From contig JAVTLE010000003.1 of NCBI GenBank assembly GCA_033439295.1, positions 310,001-374,000 of the forward strand: a stretch of 64,000 nucleotides of DNA. The letters are read 5' to 3'. The notes beneath the pieces were generated by a model. The model saw only the letters and a program-made list of their open reading frames with translations, searched no databases and was not told where the DNA came from. Position numbers and translations under genes: made by a program. The stretch comes from Deuterostichococcus epilithicus (lineage: Eukaryota; Chlorophyta; Trebouxiophyceae; Prasiolales; Stichococcaceae). Below are positions 32,720 to 42,637 of the stretch, piece by piece (position 1 is the stretch's first letter; every line of letters begins with the position of its first letter).

Positions 32720-35700
32720 ATGCCTGACTTAAAAGTCGCTGATGTCGACCTGTCGCCACTGAACTGGGCTCGGCTGCCGCTGGACATCCTGCAGTCCGTG
32801 GGCTCGCTGCTGCACGAGAGCGACCAGGCGGCAGCAAGACTGACGTGCGGTGCCTGGCGTGTGGGCATCTCATATGGCGTGACGCGCCTGCGGCCGCGGA
32901 CCGTGCCAAATGCAGGTGGGCTCTTGCTGCGAACGCAGCTCCACCTGCAACGCCATCCGAGAGTCTCGCATTTGATGAAAACCGGCGTCATGTGCTACTT
33001 TGCAGCCATGCTGCCGGCTGAATTTCAAACGTGGCTGCCCACCACGACAAGCGCTCCGGACGCAAGACGATGAACATGGCGGCGGCTGCCCTGACATTCA
33101 AGAGTTTTGACCTAAACCAAACTGCCAGATGTTTTTCATGTAAACTTTCTGCCTAACAGGAGCCCTGTCCGCTGTGGGCGCCGCGCCCGCCGGCCAGCTG
33201 GGGGCATTCCCCAACCTCGAGGCGCTGGACCTGCGGCGCACCAGCATCTCGCCCTTCCAGCTGGCGCAGCTGCACCGCCTGCGCCCCGGCATCCGCTTGC
33301 TGCAGTTGACCTACCTTGAGCGCCTCGGCCGCCCCCACGAGTACTTCGAGCAACTGAAGGTGTGCTGTGTGGCCGAACCTTCGACAGCGGCAAGCAAAGC
33401 CCTGCACCTTGGATCAGTAGGAGAACCCGTTCTCTTGGCCAGGTGCGGGCGCTGCACAAAGTGCCTGCATACGCAGACGCGCACTGCGCCGCGTGTCCAA
33501 GGCAGTGCCAAGCCAGACCCTCAGATGGTCCTCAAGCTGGATGTTCTGTGCCATCCGACTCCGATTCTGAGCATCAGCACCGTGCTTCGAAATGCGCAGG
33601 CGCTGTACAATGGTCTGGACGAGCTGTCGGCCAGCCTGGAGCCTCGAGAGTCCTCAAGCTGAATTCTCTAAGCAGGCTCGACTTCGTGTTCGAGCACCCC
33701 TGCTGGTTTCCGAAATGCGCAGGCGCTGTACAAGGGGCTGGACGAGCTGTCGGCCAAGATGGACATCCAGCTGGAGCTGCATGTCAACGAGGCGCCCTTC
33801 ACGCGAAGCTTCATGCTGTCGGACCGCGAGCTCGCAGAGGTGGGTGCCTCGATTGTGCGCCTGTCCGGACGCAGAGGGGTGTTAGGTAGGAGGGTTTGTT
33901 GAGCGAGTTTGCCAGGGGACATGCCGCTTGCATACGCCCCCGCCCTCTTGCGCAATGGGCTGCCTGCTGTCACTCTGCTTGAGCGGTGAGGTAGGCCGCC
34001 ACCACAGCCTGCAGGTGCACACCACATTCAAATGCCTAGGGGCAATGTCATGTTGTCGTCCTTCTGCATCCATGAATTCTGCATCCATGAAAGACAGACA
34101 AGCTGTACTCACGTGCTTGCCACAGCACCTGCCGTGCCGCACCCTGACAACCATACAATGTGTGCCGCAGATCGTCACGGCGCCTGCTGCGCTGGCAATC
34201 ACCTCGCTGCACATCAGCCACCAGCTGAGCTACAACATCTCGGATGTCGGGCTGTCGGCGCTCACGCGGCTGGCCGACCTGCGCAGCCTCAACATGGTTA
34301 CCTACGGGGGCCACCTAGACAACAGCAGCTTCAAGTGAGTTTCGCACCTCCAACACTTTTTGGCAGTTGAGCAGGCTGTTGCCGCCCAGTTGGCCAGCGC
34401 TGATTATCACAAAGAGAGGCAACAGACCGAAAGGGCGCCCACATCTCATCCTGCTGCGGCGGGCGCGCTCACGCATGTCTGCCACGCAACTTGGTACGCA
34501 CATAAGTTGGATGTGACTTGTTGAGGTCGCTCTGATTGCACCCGCAACCTGCCTGTAGGGAATTCTCCGCGCTGCACAACCTACAGCACCTGCACGTCGG
34601 CATTGTGAAGCGTGTGACTGGCGACGGCTTTGCCGACGGCCTGGTGAGCCTATTCTATCAGATTGTAGATCTTAGATTTCAAAATTTAGACACGTGCTTT
34701 ACAAAGTCCGGCCGACTACATGAGTAGCTTGTACACAGTCAATTCTGGGAGCTTGACCGTGCGACTGACCCATATGCCAGGGCTGCGCATTGCAGAGCAA
34801 CTTCCAGGGTCCCTCAACCAGCTCGCCGGAGCCTCCTGTTGTGCCGACTGCCGACTGTTATGCTTCTAGCTGCCCATATCAACGCAAGCGCGCAGATACT
34901 CAGGCTGTTGCATCCGAGATTAATCCTCACGCAGGCAAATGTGACCATGGCCTCGGTCAGATCCAGCGATTGGGTTGCTGTGCTTGAAAGACCCATGGTT
35001 TGCATTTCGGCTGCCCTCCCTCACACAAGACATGATGGGCCTCAGGGACTGGAACCTGGTGGAGTGTTCCTCGCTGTGCAACCAACCCCGCTAGCCCAGC
35101 CCCGCCGGCCCAGCCCCTGGCTGACGACGTCGCAGTTGCAAATCTCAGCTGCTTTGCGGACCCAATCCCGAGGTTACCGCCCATTTCTGCGCGCACGCAA
35201 AGACGACGAGCCTGGTAGACCTGGCGCTGGTGGAACGATTCTCGCTGGACAACCAGTGGCTGGGCATTTCAGTGGCGGCTGTGTCACGGGCATAGATGTA
35301 TGCAGATCCGGTGTTGAGGTTGCCGTCCATTATCTTGCGTAGGCACCCATGACGGGGCTCGTGGACCTGACGCTGGTGGACTGCTCCTCGCTCTACAACC
35401 AGGGCCTGAGCAGACTTGTGGCGGCAATGCCAGGGCTGACGTCGCTGACGCTCATCAAAGTGCCATGGCTCACGGACGCGGCTGTGAAGCACCTGCAGCG
35501 GCTTTCAGCCCTGGCGACGTTGAGTCTGGCTGACAACGGCAACATCGGGTGAGCTCTCTTGGCAGTGGTCTGTCAGTAGCGTGGTGAGCATAGCGGGCAG
35601 GCTTGCTCTGGCAGGCCTGCACTCTGAGACTGGTGTGTGTCAGCGGCTGCGGTGCTTTCTTGGGTGCATGTTCGCATGGAATGTGAGGACGGTTTTCAAA

Positions 35701-36054
35701 CCTGGGTCCTACACTCTTATGCAGCTTTGCGAATGGGCTGGCAAAGCTGGAGACGCTGAGGACGCTGCGCCAGGTCGACGTCAAGCGCTTTGCGCACTTT
35801 GGACCGGAGGAAACGGAACTGTTGCTGAAGGTGAGCACCTTTCGCACATGTTGTGCTGTCAGCTCTGGCCGCAGGCAAATGAGGCATCAAGCACAGCAGG
35901 CACAAGTCTGCTGCAAAGGTATGATCGGGAGTGCGCGCTGTTGCAGGCGGAGGGCATAGAGCAGGTGAACGACCGCTGCAAGCTGGTGTCGAGACGCCCC
36001 TTGACATGCCCGAGTCGGCCACTGCACGAGGAGATGCGATATGCTATGATGTGA
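32720..36054 (+). CDS. F-box / leucine-rich-repeat protein (FBXL/AMN1 type)
   Basis: Eight exons join in frame to about 393 residues: 32720-32915, 33160-33359, 33723-33839, 34171-34334, 34559-34643, 35343-35548, 35725-35830, 35947-36054. Near residues 12-50 an F-box-like motif is visible (WARLPLDILQSVGSLL followed by RLTCGAWR), the adaptor surface for SKP1 in SCF ubiquitin ligases. The rest is leucine-rich repeats: FPNLEALDLRRTSISPFQL, DVGLSALTRLADLRSLNMV, LVDLTLVDCSSLYNQGLSRL, LTSLTLIKVPWLTDAAVKHL and LSALATLSLADNGNIG. The cysteine-containing pattern LTLVDCSSLYNQGL is typical of FBXL/AMN1 repeats. An extra exon near 34784-34830 (LRIAEQLPGSLNQL) may belong between exons 5 and 6. Two exons have echo copies upstream. 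Likely a substrate receptor; target unknown. Confidence 0.8.
33586..33770 (+). repeat. Exon-3 echo in F-box-LRR gene
   Basis: CGAAATGCGCAGGCGCTGTA followed by a near-identical stretch coding LDELSA occurs at about 33589-33640 and again at 33713-33764. The second copy is the used exon (KGLDELSAKMDIQ). The repeat unit of about 125 bp also includes the 3' end of the intron. Confidence 0.8.
35033..35405 (+). repeat. Exon-6 echoes in F-box-LRR gene
   Basis: The start of intact exon 6 (LVDLTLVDCSSLYNQG, from 35349) has two decayed relatives upstream, at about 35033-35093 and 35204-35258. The middle copy keeps SLVDLALVERFSLDNQ. Intron sequence before them (GAGGTTRCCGYCCAT-like) is also shared. All three copies share the CTGGTGGA core. 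Confidence 0.75.
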
Positions 36055-36843
36055 GGGTGCCCTCGTGATCTGGCCACCGGCTGCTCGAGTTTGTGGCAAC
36101 TCGGGGAGCCCAACATGGTATGCGGGCCAGGTTGCTAGTGTCGACGGCGGAACTGTTGCAATGCTGACGTTGGTGAGCGCGCTTCACCCTGAACTCTGTT
36201 TGCAAGCAAGCGGAGGTGCTGTTGCGCGTCAACGCTTTGCTGCGTGTTTAGGCTATCAGATGCCATATAATTTGCCACGGCAAAAAGTTGCCATTCCGGT
36301 TTTCTGTGCTGAAATAGCAAGGGTGCAGCAGCAAGCTGCGGAATGCTGTAGGAAAGTCAAGCCGCTGCAGTCGGCTTAATTTCGTTCACAGCATAACACC
36401 CCTGGCTCGCTGTAGGAGCGGTGAGGCAGCGAAGACGAACAAACCGAATTGCAGACCACTGGGGGGCACGACAAAGCCCGGGGCAATGGCGGTCTCGGGG
36501 CGGTCAGGCGGTAACGCGATGTGTGCTGCTGCCGGCATGAGCGAAGGCCCTGGTGAGCGTCACAACCGCAAATAATACCCACTAACACCTCAACCACCTT
36601 GTAAACAAGGCAGAAGGTGTACATGCCGCGTGGCCGACCCCGCTTGAGTGCATTCTGCCCGCTTTTGCTTTGGGGGTGCGCTCCATCGTTCCGAGGAGCC
36701 TAGCTTGTAGAGAGGCAGCTGCCTTGCACGTAGTGCCGCCGGCCGTGGAATAATCTGTTTGCAGCACATCCAGATGTTTGTCGGTCCTTGCACGCTCACA
36801 GTGCACGTCTTTACACGGCATGCACGTGGACTAGAAGCTGGAA
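36055..36843. other. Intergenic region upstream of tRNA cluster
   Basis: No protein motif, RNA gene or repeat recognised in these 790 bp. Presumably it contains the 3' UTR of the F-box-LRR gene. Confidence 0.45.
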
Positions 36844-36896
36844 GGGCTAACGATCTAGTAGTGAACTCGCTTTGGGTGCGAGAGGCCCCGTAACGC
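36844..36896 (+). pseudogene. tRNA-Pro(UGG) pseudogene
   Basis: The anticodon arm and flank (CTCGCTTTGGGTGCGAGAGG) are identical to the intact tRNA-Pro at 37087-37158, and the 5' flank is also alike (CACGTGGACTAGAAGCTGGA versus CACGTGGACAGGAAGTTGGA). The D arm is altered and the T arm and 3' acceptor strand are missing (CCCCGTAACGCTTC instead of a T stem). It cannot fold as a tRNA. Confidence 0.8.
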
Positions 36897-37086
36897 TTCT
36901 ACTAGGTGCCGCACCTCTCGGTCCACCCCCGGCTGGCTGCGCACGAGCCAGATGTCCACCGCAAGCTGCCAAGCCCGCCGCGCAACAAGGAGCTTGTGGC
37001 AGAAATCCAATACATCATTATAGGATTCGCAGGTGTGTCACCTCGTGACGTTTTCGCACAGCTTTCACGTGGACAGGAAGTTGGAA

Positions 37087-37158
37087 GGGCTAGTGGTCTA
37101 GTGGTATGATTCTCGCTTTGGGTGCGAGAGGCCCCGCGTTCAATTCGCGGCTAGCCCC
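37087..37158 (+). tRNA. tRNA-Pro (anticodon UGG), no intron
   Basis: 72 nt with all arms: acceptor GGGCTAG pairs with CTAGCCC, the D arm carries the A-box region GGTCTAGTGGTAT, the anticodon stem CTCGC/GCGAG encloses loop TTTGGGT (anticodon TGG), and the T stem CCGCG/CGCGG encloses TTCAATT. It marks the outer end of the left arm of the inverted repeat. Homology with the right arm reaches this tRNA and stops beyond it. Confidence 0.95.
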
Positions 37159-37352
37159 CGAATTTTTGGCCCGGAACAACACATTCTAGTGAATGTTTTG
37201 TACGGCGTGAGCCGCACGCAACGCCCCAGCCGTGCGTGTGGAATTTCTGTGGATTTCTTCCGCGCAGCAAGGGTCGGCGACAAATTAGATTGGTTTTATT
37301 GTATCATCTCCCTTGTTCAATGGTGACCTCATACAGTCAACATACTTCCTAC

Positions 37353-37875
37353 TAGGGTTGGCAGCCAACCGGTAACCGGGGTTGGTCCTAACCGGGTAAC
37401 CGGGGTTACCAACCGGTAATCGGGGCCGGAAATCCGGTTACCTCCCGGTTACCAGCCGTTCCCCATTCTAACTTATGTGGATTCTAGCTACCTCCAGGGG
37501 GTATGGCGGCGGCTCGGGGGAGTGGCGGAGGGAAATGGGCTTTCTGTGCCACTAAACAGCGGCAACACTTCCCGAAACAATTTTGTTCACCCCCCAAACG
37601 GTTACACACCACCAGCTGCACCTTGTTGTCCATCTGGGGGTCCATTACTGTCAGGTCCACGCCATTCGATGTCGAATTGCACGAAACTTTGGCATCATGC
37701 AGTTTTGTCTCAGAGGCTCGAAAACCAGACAGTAATGATCAGCGAGGTGAGACAAGTCCATTTCCGATGAGTTTGGGCAAAAAGGGCGAGGTAACCGGCA
37801 GAAACCGGTTAGTAACCGTGGTAACCGTAACCGGTAACCGTAACCGGTCCCAACATCCGGTTACTGCCAACCCTA
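37353..37875. mobile_element. hAT-like MITE (523 bp) with 8-bp target-site duplication
   Basis: The element begins TAGGGTTGGCAG and ends CTGCCAACCCTA, perfect 12-bp terminal inverted repeats of the hAT type. It is flanked by the direct repeat CTTCCTAC (37345-37352 and 37876-37883). The right arm of the inverted repeat carries one uninterrupted CTTCCTAC at the matching place (complement of 57357-57364), so the pre-insertion site is visible. Subterminal regions are built of many GGTAACCG-type motifs in both orientations, likely transposase-binding repeats. There is no transposase gene, so it is non-autonomous. Confidence 0.92.
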
Positions 37876-37898
37876 CTTCCTACTCTGGGCTCGTTTGA

Positions 37899-39296
37899 TT
37901 AGTCCAAGGCTGGGTAAGACGGAAATGCACCAAAGCTCCTTCTTTGTGGAAGCAGTTTGCTTTCGAAGTCCAGAATTCCATTTCCACGACAGGTATCCTT
38001 GGCCAGCAGGGATGTGGTCGTGGGTGCAGCCAGCAGATCGCTGCATGAGGCTCTACCGGCTGCGGCTGCAGCTGCAATACCACGCGTGTCAGCCAGCTCG
38101 TCGGCGCCGCCAAGCTGTACCAATTGCCGCAAGCGGGTTCTGGCCGCTGCAGATGCTGCGGATAGCCAGCAGCTTGGGCTGATCGAATGCCTGCATGCTG
38201 ATGCTGCTACACCTAGTCGCCGCACGGTGACCACGGCACACTGCGGGACGGTTGTGGTCAGCTGGCGGCTCTGCCTGGTGGCCGCCGTGCCACAGGTATT
38301 TCCGCACATGTCCTCAGCCTGAGAGTGGCGCACAAGGTGGTGGTGACTGCTGTGGTTCATGCCAAGATTCGAGGCCTGATTCATGCCACAACAACCTCGT
38401 GCGATAGCGCTGCACTCAGGAGTTGACGCCACAGATGCATGCAGGAATCCAGTCAGTGATCGCCCACCCACAACTTGCATTGTTCGGTAAAGCCCATCGC
38501 TGCTACGACTCGCCTCGGAAAAATCACGAAGCCCACCACCGGCAGCAGATGCGCCTGGATCTCTCCTGCTTCAGGCAGGGTTGATTGCTCGCGGCGGGTT
38601 GGCGCCGTCGACCTGAACTCCTGCGCCTTGAGCTCGGTCAGGTGCTGCAGCATCCAGCTCTGCTGCACCATTGCGGTTCTGCAGCTTCGACTTGTCCAGC
38701 AGTGTGCATAGCAATGTCAGTAGCTCGTACGCCTGCGAATATTCCACTGCATTGTGCGTCGCCCGAACCAACACAAAGACGAGAGTGGTGACCGCAGGGC
38801 ATGGCATCTGTGATGCCTGCGCACAATATAGATAGCCGATGACCCAAACTCTGAAGGATCCGCTTGGACAGTACAGACTCTGCAACACAAATCTGCAGAG
38901 TTGGTGCGATACGGCCAGATGACGCCACTGATCACAGGCCTTTGAGCGGCAGCAGTGGCATGGTGGGCAGGGTCGTGGGCACGCTGGCATGGCGTCCAAC
39001 AGCGGCAGCGACGGGGGTGTAGTGGCAATTGGGGTAGTTCGTGGCTGAATAGCGGCGTCAATGAAGCCATCAGCGACGGCTAGGCCGTGCAGGCTCAGCA
39101 TGGCACGCAACAAGAGCCCTGAAAGGTGGTGCGCTGCTGTCGGCGGGCAGGGCGGAGTGGCTGGCTGGGCTGCGACCTCAGCAGAGATGTCGGTGCTGCT
39201 GGCGGGTGGGCTGGGCAGCGGTGACATGGCTGAATGTTGCGAGCGGCGGCGGCGGCATGGTTGGCAGGGTGCGGAGCAGACCCTGACAGCCCTCAT
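37899..39296 (-). CDS. Hypothetical protein region, left-arm copy
   Basis: Two open stretches on the minus strand (39296-38571 and 38480-37899) correspond to right-arm plus-strand stretches 55947-56759 and 56717-57340. One hydrophobic/helical segment (TTLVFVLVRATHNAVEYSQ followed by YELLTLLCTLLDKSK) looks protein-like. The opposite strand is open over much of the same interval, and arm-to-arm substitutions change residues in both readings about equally, so coding strand is not proven. No known domain was recognised. Confidence 0.3.
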
Positions 39297-40906
39297 AGCT
39301 CACAGCAGCATTGGCGCAGGGGCTGCGGCAGAACAACCAGGTGTTGGTGAGTAAAGGTAACAGACTAACAGTAGCCAACTAGCAGCAGGTTCCCCAGTGC
39401 CTGCGCTGCATGATGGAGTTGCGCATACTTGTCCGGTAAGAACAACTACCCCGGCGCCAGCGCTGCAGCTGCGACGACAGCGGCGCGGGCAGCAACATCT
39501 GTCTGCAGCAGTGGTGACAGCGGCCGGTTCATATTTACCTGTTTGTTCCCCCCTCCACTTCCCCCCTCAGCCGCTGTCCTTCCTCAAGCCGCTGCCGCCG
39601 CCGGCAGCCCAGTTTGGTTCTCCTCTTGATCAAGCAGGCTCAGCGCCGTTGCCCCAGGCTCTGCGGAGTCGAATCAACCGCTCGGCGCCATTGAAGATAG
39701 TGCCAGTAGTCGACCATGAGCAACTGCAAAATGCGGGGTTTAACTGGTGGTAGTGCTTCGATCGGGTAGTTGATCGGCCATATGCAATGCGCAAAGGCAG
39801 CAGGGGCAGATGCTGCAGGCATTTGCCGAGAACTCGCGGTTCGCTGTGCTGCAGATGTTCACACAGCTCGAAAAGGTGAAACGTGAATGAGCACGAAGAG
39901 TCCAATACACGAGCTCTGTCGGTCGACAAACCGGCGGCTGCAGCCAGGAAGTGCCAGGTTCGCATCGACGGAGGGGTGTCATCCAGAGTCCGGCAGGTGC
40001 CTTGGAGGCGTGTGATGTTGCAAAGCTGGCATTGGCGTGCATGAGTGCCCCGCTGTCAAGTCCCAAGCCAGCCTCAGGCTGGCCACGTGTGGGGATGCCA
40101 GAATGCCTCGACTTGCTTGACCCGGCTGCAGGAGCTGTCATAACGAACCAGGCAGACTGAACTTGAGCTCTTGGATGCAGGTGATGAAGTTTGACCATGT
40201 CACTTTGCCCCGGCGGCGGGGGTTGTATGTGGGACGCCATGTTTTGGACGAGTGCATTGCCTTGTTGCTCGATGGCTGTGGGCCGGCATGTATGCCGTGC
40301 ATTCGATTGATGCCCAGCATCGGAAACGTGAGATACTTTGTCGTTCATGGCCGCAGGAGGTTCACTGCTGCAATTGAGTTGCTGCCATGTGTGACGACCC
40401 GCAGGACGAGGTCATGCAGGTGGGCATCCTTCCTGCTTGCCGCCTGATGCAGATCTGTGGGCCCAAAACTCGCTTGTCTTTCATCAGGCGCACTCGCACC
40501 TCTGCCTGGTCGCAGCTCGTTCGAGGCCACGCCATGCGGCGGCGGCGCGCTGACACAAAATATCATCGTATGCTGCCCCCAGCTTTTGTGCAAAAGCCCC
40601 AGGAACTAGGGCGTTGATATGTACGCACTGTGCAATTTGCAGGGTTTCGAGGCGGGGCAGGCCCAGTTGCCTGTGTCTGATTGAGCGTGAAGCCTGGGGT
40701 TGCCAGAGCGTTGACAAGGCTTCTCTGCGGCTGCGGGTCCCAAGTGCATGGTGGGGCCTCTGAATGCAAACCACAGATTCACTGGTAAACTCCATGATTC
40801 AGATGTTGGCAAGTGGCCTCCAGCCACCTCCGCATCGATTCGTTCCCACCCACCACTCCCCTGCATCTGGCCGCAGTTCCGGAAGGCCGGGCCTCGCGGG
40901 CCAGTG

Positions 40907-41510
40907 ATGCGGGACGGCCAGGACAAACCAGATAGCAGCGAGCCGGGCCCGGCGGCGGCAGCAGCGGCGGCGGCGGCAGCGGCGGCGACGGCAGCGGCGG
41001 CGGCGGCGGCAGACTCTGATGCGGCGCCGGCGGTACTCGCCGCCATTCTGCCAGTGGCGCTGGTCAAGGCTGCCGCCAAGGTGCTGCCTGCGCCGGCAAA
41101 GGCGGTCACCGTGGCGGCGGTTGCGGCAAACGCGGCATCCAAGGTGGCGGCTGCGGCAATGGCAGGCTACAAGGTGACGGCTGCGCAAGCCAAGGCGGTC
41201 GCCGGTGCGGCGGCTGCGCTTGGGAGGGCAGGCTCCAAAGCGGCGGCGGCGCCGACGAAGGCGGCCGCAGCCAAGGTGGCGGCTTGCGGCCAAGGCGGCC
41301 CCAGAGGTGCAGACTGCGCTCAGGAAGGCAGCTGCAAAGGCGACGGCAGCGGCGGCTGCGGCAGCGAGAACTTGTGTGCTGCCGGCGGTGCGTTCTGCCG
41401 GCAGTGCAACTTCGGACGCTGGCAACCCACTGGCGGCTGCTGGCCAGCAATGCGGCGACGGCAACGCATCGTCATCAGACGGCGTGCGGTCCAGTGGCGG
41501 CAAGGTGTGC
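40907..41510 (+). pseudogene. Ala/Lys-rich protein exon, left-arm copy with +1 frameshift
   Basis: Left-arm counterpart of the exon at 54336-53740. It opens at ATG 40907 (MRDGQDKPDSSEPGP) into a poly-Ala run and Ala/Lys/Val helices, but an extra T (GGCTTGCGG, near 41284, against GGCTGCGG in the right arm) shifts the frame, and the following Ala-rich stretch is lost. The rest of the exon is still recognisable in another frame up to the donor near 41502. Either this copy is dead or a sequencing error lies here. Confidence 0.6.
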
Positions 41511-42203
41511 TCAGCACATTGTATGCCTACTGCGCCTATTTGTGCCTCGCTGGTGCTTGCATGACTGGCATTTGGTCGTCGCCACATACCCCGTCTTCAA
41601 TGTGTACATTGAGGGTTTCGTGAGCACCTGTGCGCCCTCTGCAAATACTTGCAAACCCAGGAACTCTCTGAAATAGACCCCGACCTGTACCACGACCCGC
41701 ATTCACGTAGGCCGAGAAGGCCACCGACATCTCATCGCCACTGCTAGCCGCGGCGCAGGAGGCGGACTGTTCAGCGGTCCCAGTAGGAGGTCCCAGTAGG
41801 ATTGAGGCCGCCGGGCGCAGGCGGCGGCGGCAGCAAGTGGGCGTCAGCCAGCAGTGCCGCCGTACAACACGGCAAGAAGCAGAAGGTAAGCCCCTACTCG
41901 CCGGCTGCTGCTGAGGTGTGCGGCCTGTCAGCAGCAGCGTCTCTGGAGACGGTTGCGCCCGCAATGACAGCTGCGCCGCCCCAATTGCAGCCGCTGCCAC
42001 TACTGTGATCAGACGCAGAGCTGCCGCAGCACAACGGTGGCGGCAAGGTGCACACCCATCCCTGTCCGTCCGCTGTGCATTTATCATCTATTTGTCCTGC
42101 ATGGGTTTCAGTCAGGAGTGTCGCTGACATTCGCCCGGTACGAGAGTTCTCTGGAGGAGATTTCCAAAACGACCATCCAAACGCAACAGGAAATTAGACA
42201 TAG

Positions 42204-42637
42204 GACGACGTGAGTATGGCTTCACGATCTGATTTTGCAGGTGGAGACCAATGGTGCGGTGGACAGTGTGGCAGAGGCGGCGCCGGAGGAGGCGCCCGCT
42301 TATCAGCCTGGGGGGCGGCACACCTACCTGGGTGCGCTCCACGCTGGTCAGCCGGTCATTGCGCCGTATCATTCCACAGCTGCACGACTGCATCATGTGC
42401 CTGAAGTTTGGCTGACATAGGACGACGTGAGTATGGCTTCGCGATCTGATTCTGCAGGTGGAGACCAATGATGCGGTGGACAGTGTGGCAGAGGCGGCGC
42501 CGGAGGAGGCGCCCGCTTATCAGCCAGGGGGCGGCACACCTACCTGGGTGCGCTCCGCGCTGGTTAGCCGGTCATTGCGCCGTATCAGTCCACAGCTGCA
42601 CGACTGCATCATGTGCCTGAAGTTTGGCTGTGTTCAC
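42204..42637 (+). repeat. 217-bp direct tandem duplication containing an exon (left arm only)
   Basis: Unit 1 is 42204-42420 and unit 2 starts at 42421, both preceded by GACATAG and beginning GACGACGTGAGTATGGCTTC. Each contains the end of an intron and an exon start coding VETN(G/D)AVDSVAEAAPEEAP. The right arm has a single copy (near 53029-52815) that agrees with unit 2, including the codon for Asp. The duplication therefore arose in the left arm after the arms separated, or was lost or converted in the right arm. Confidence 0.9.
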
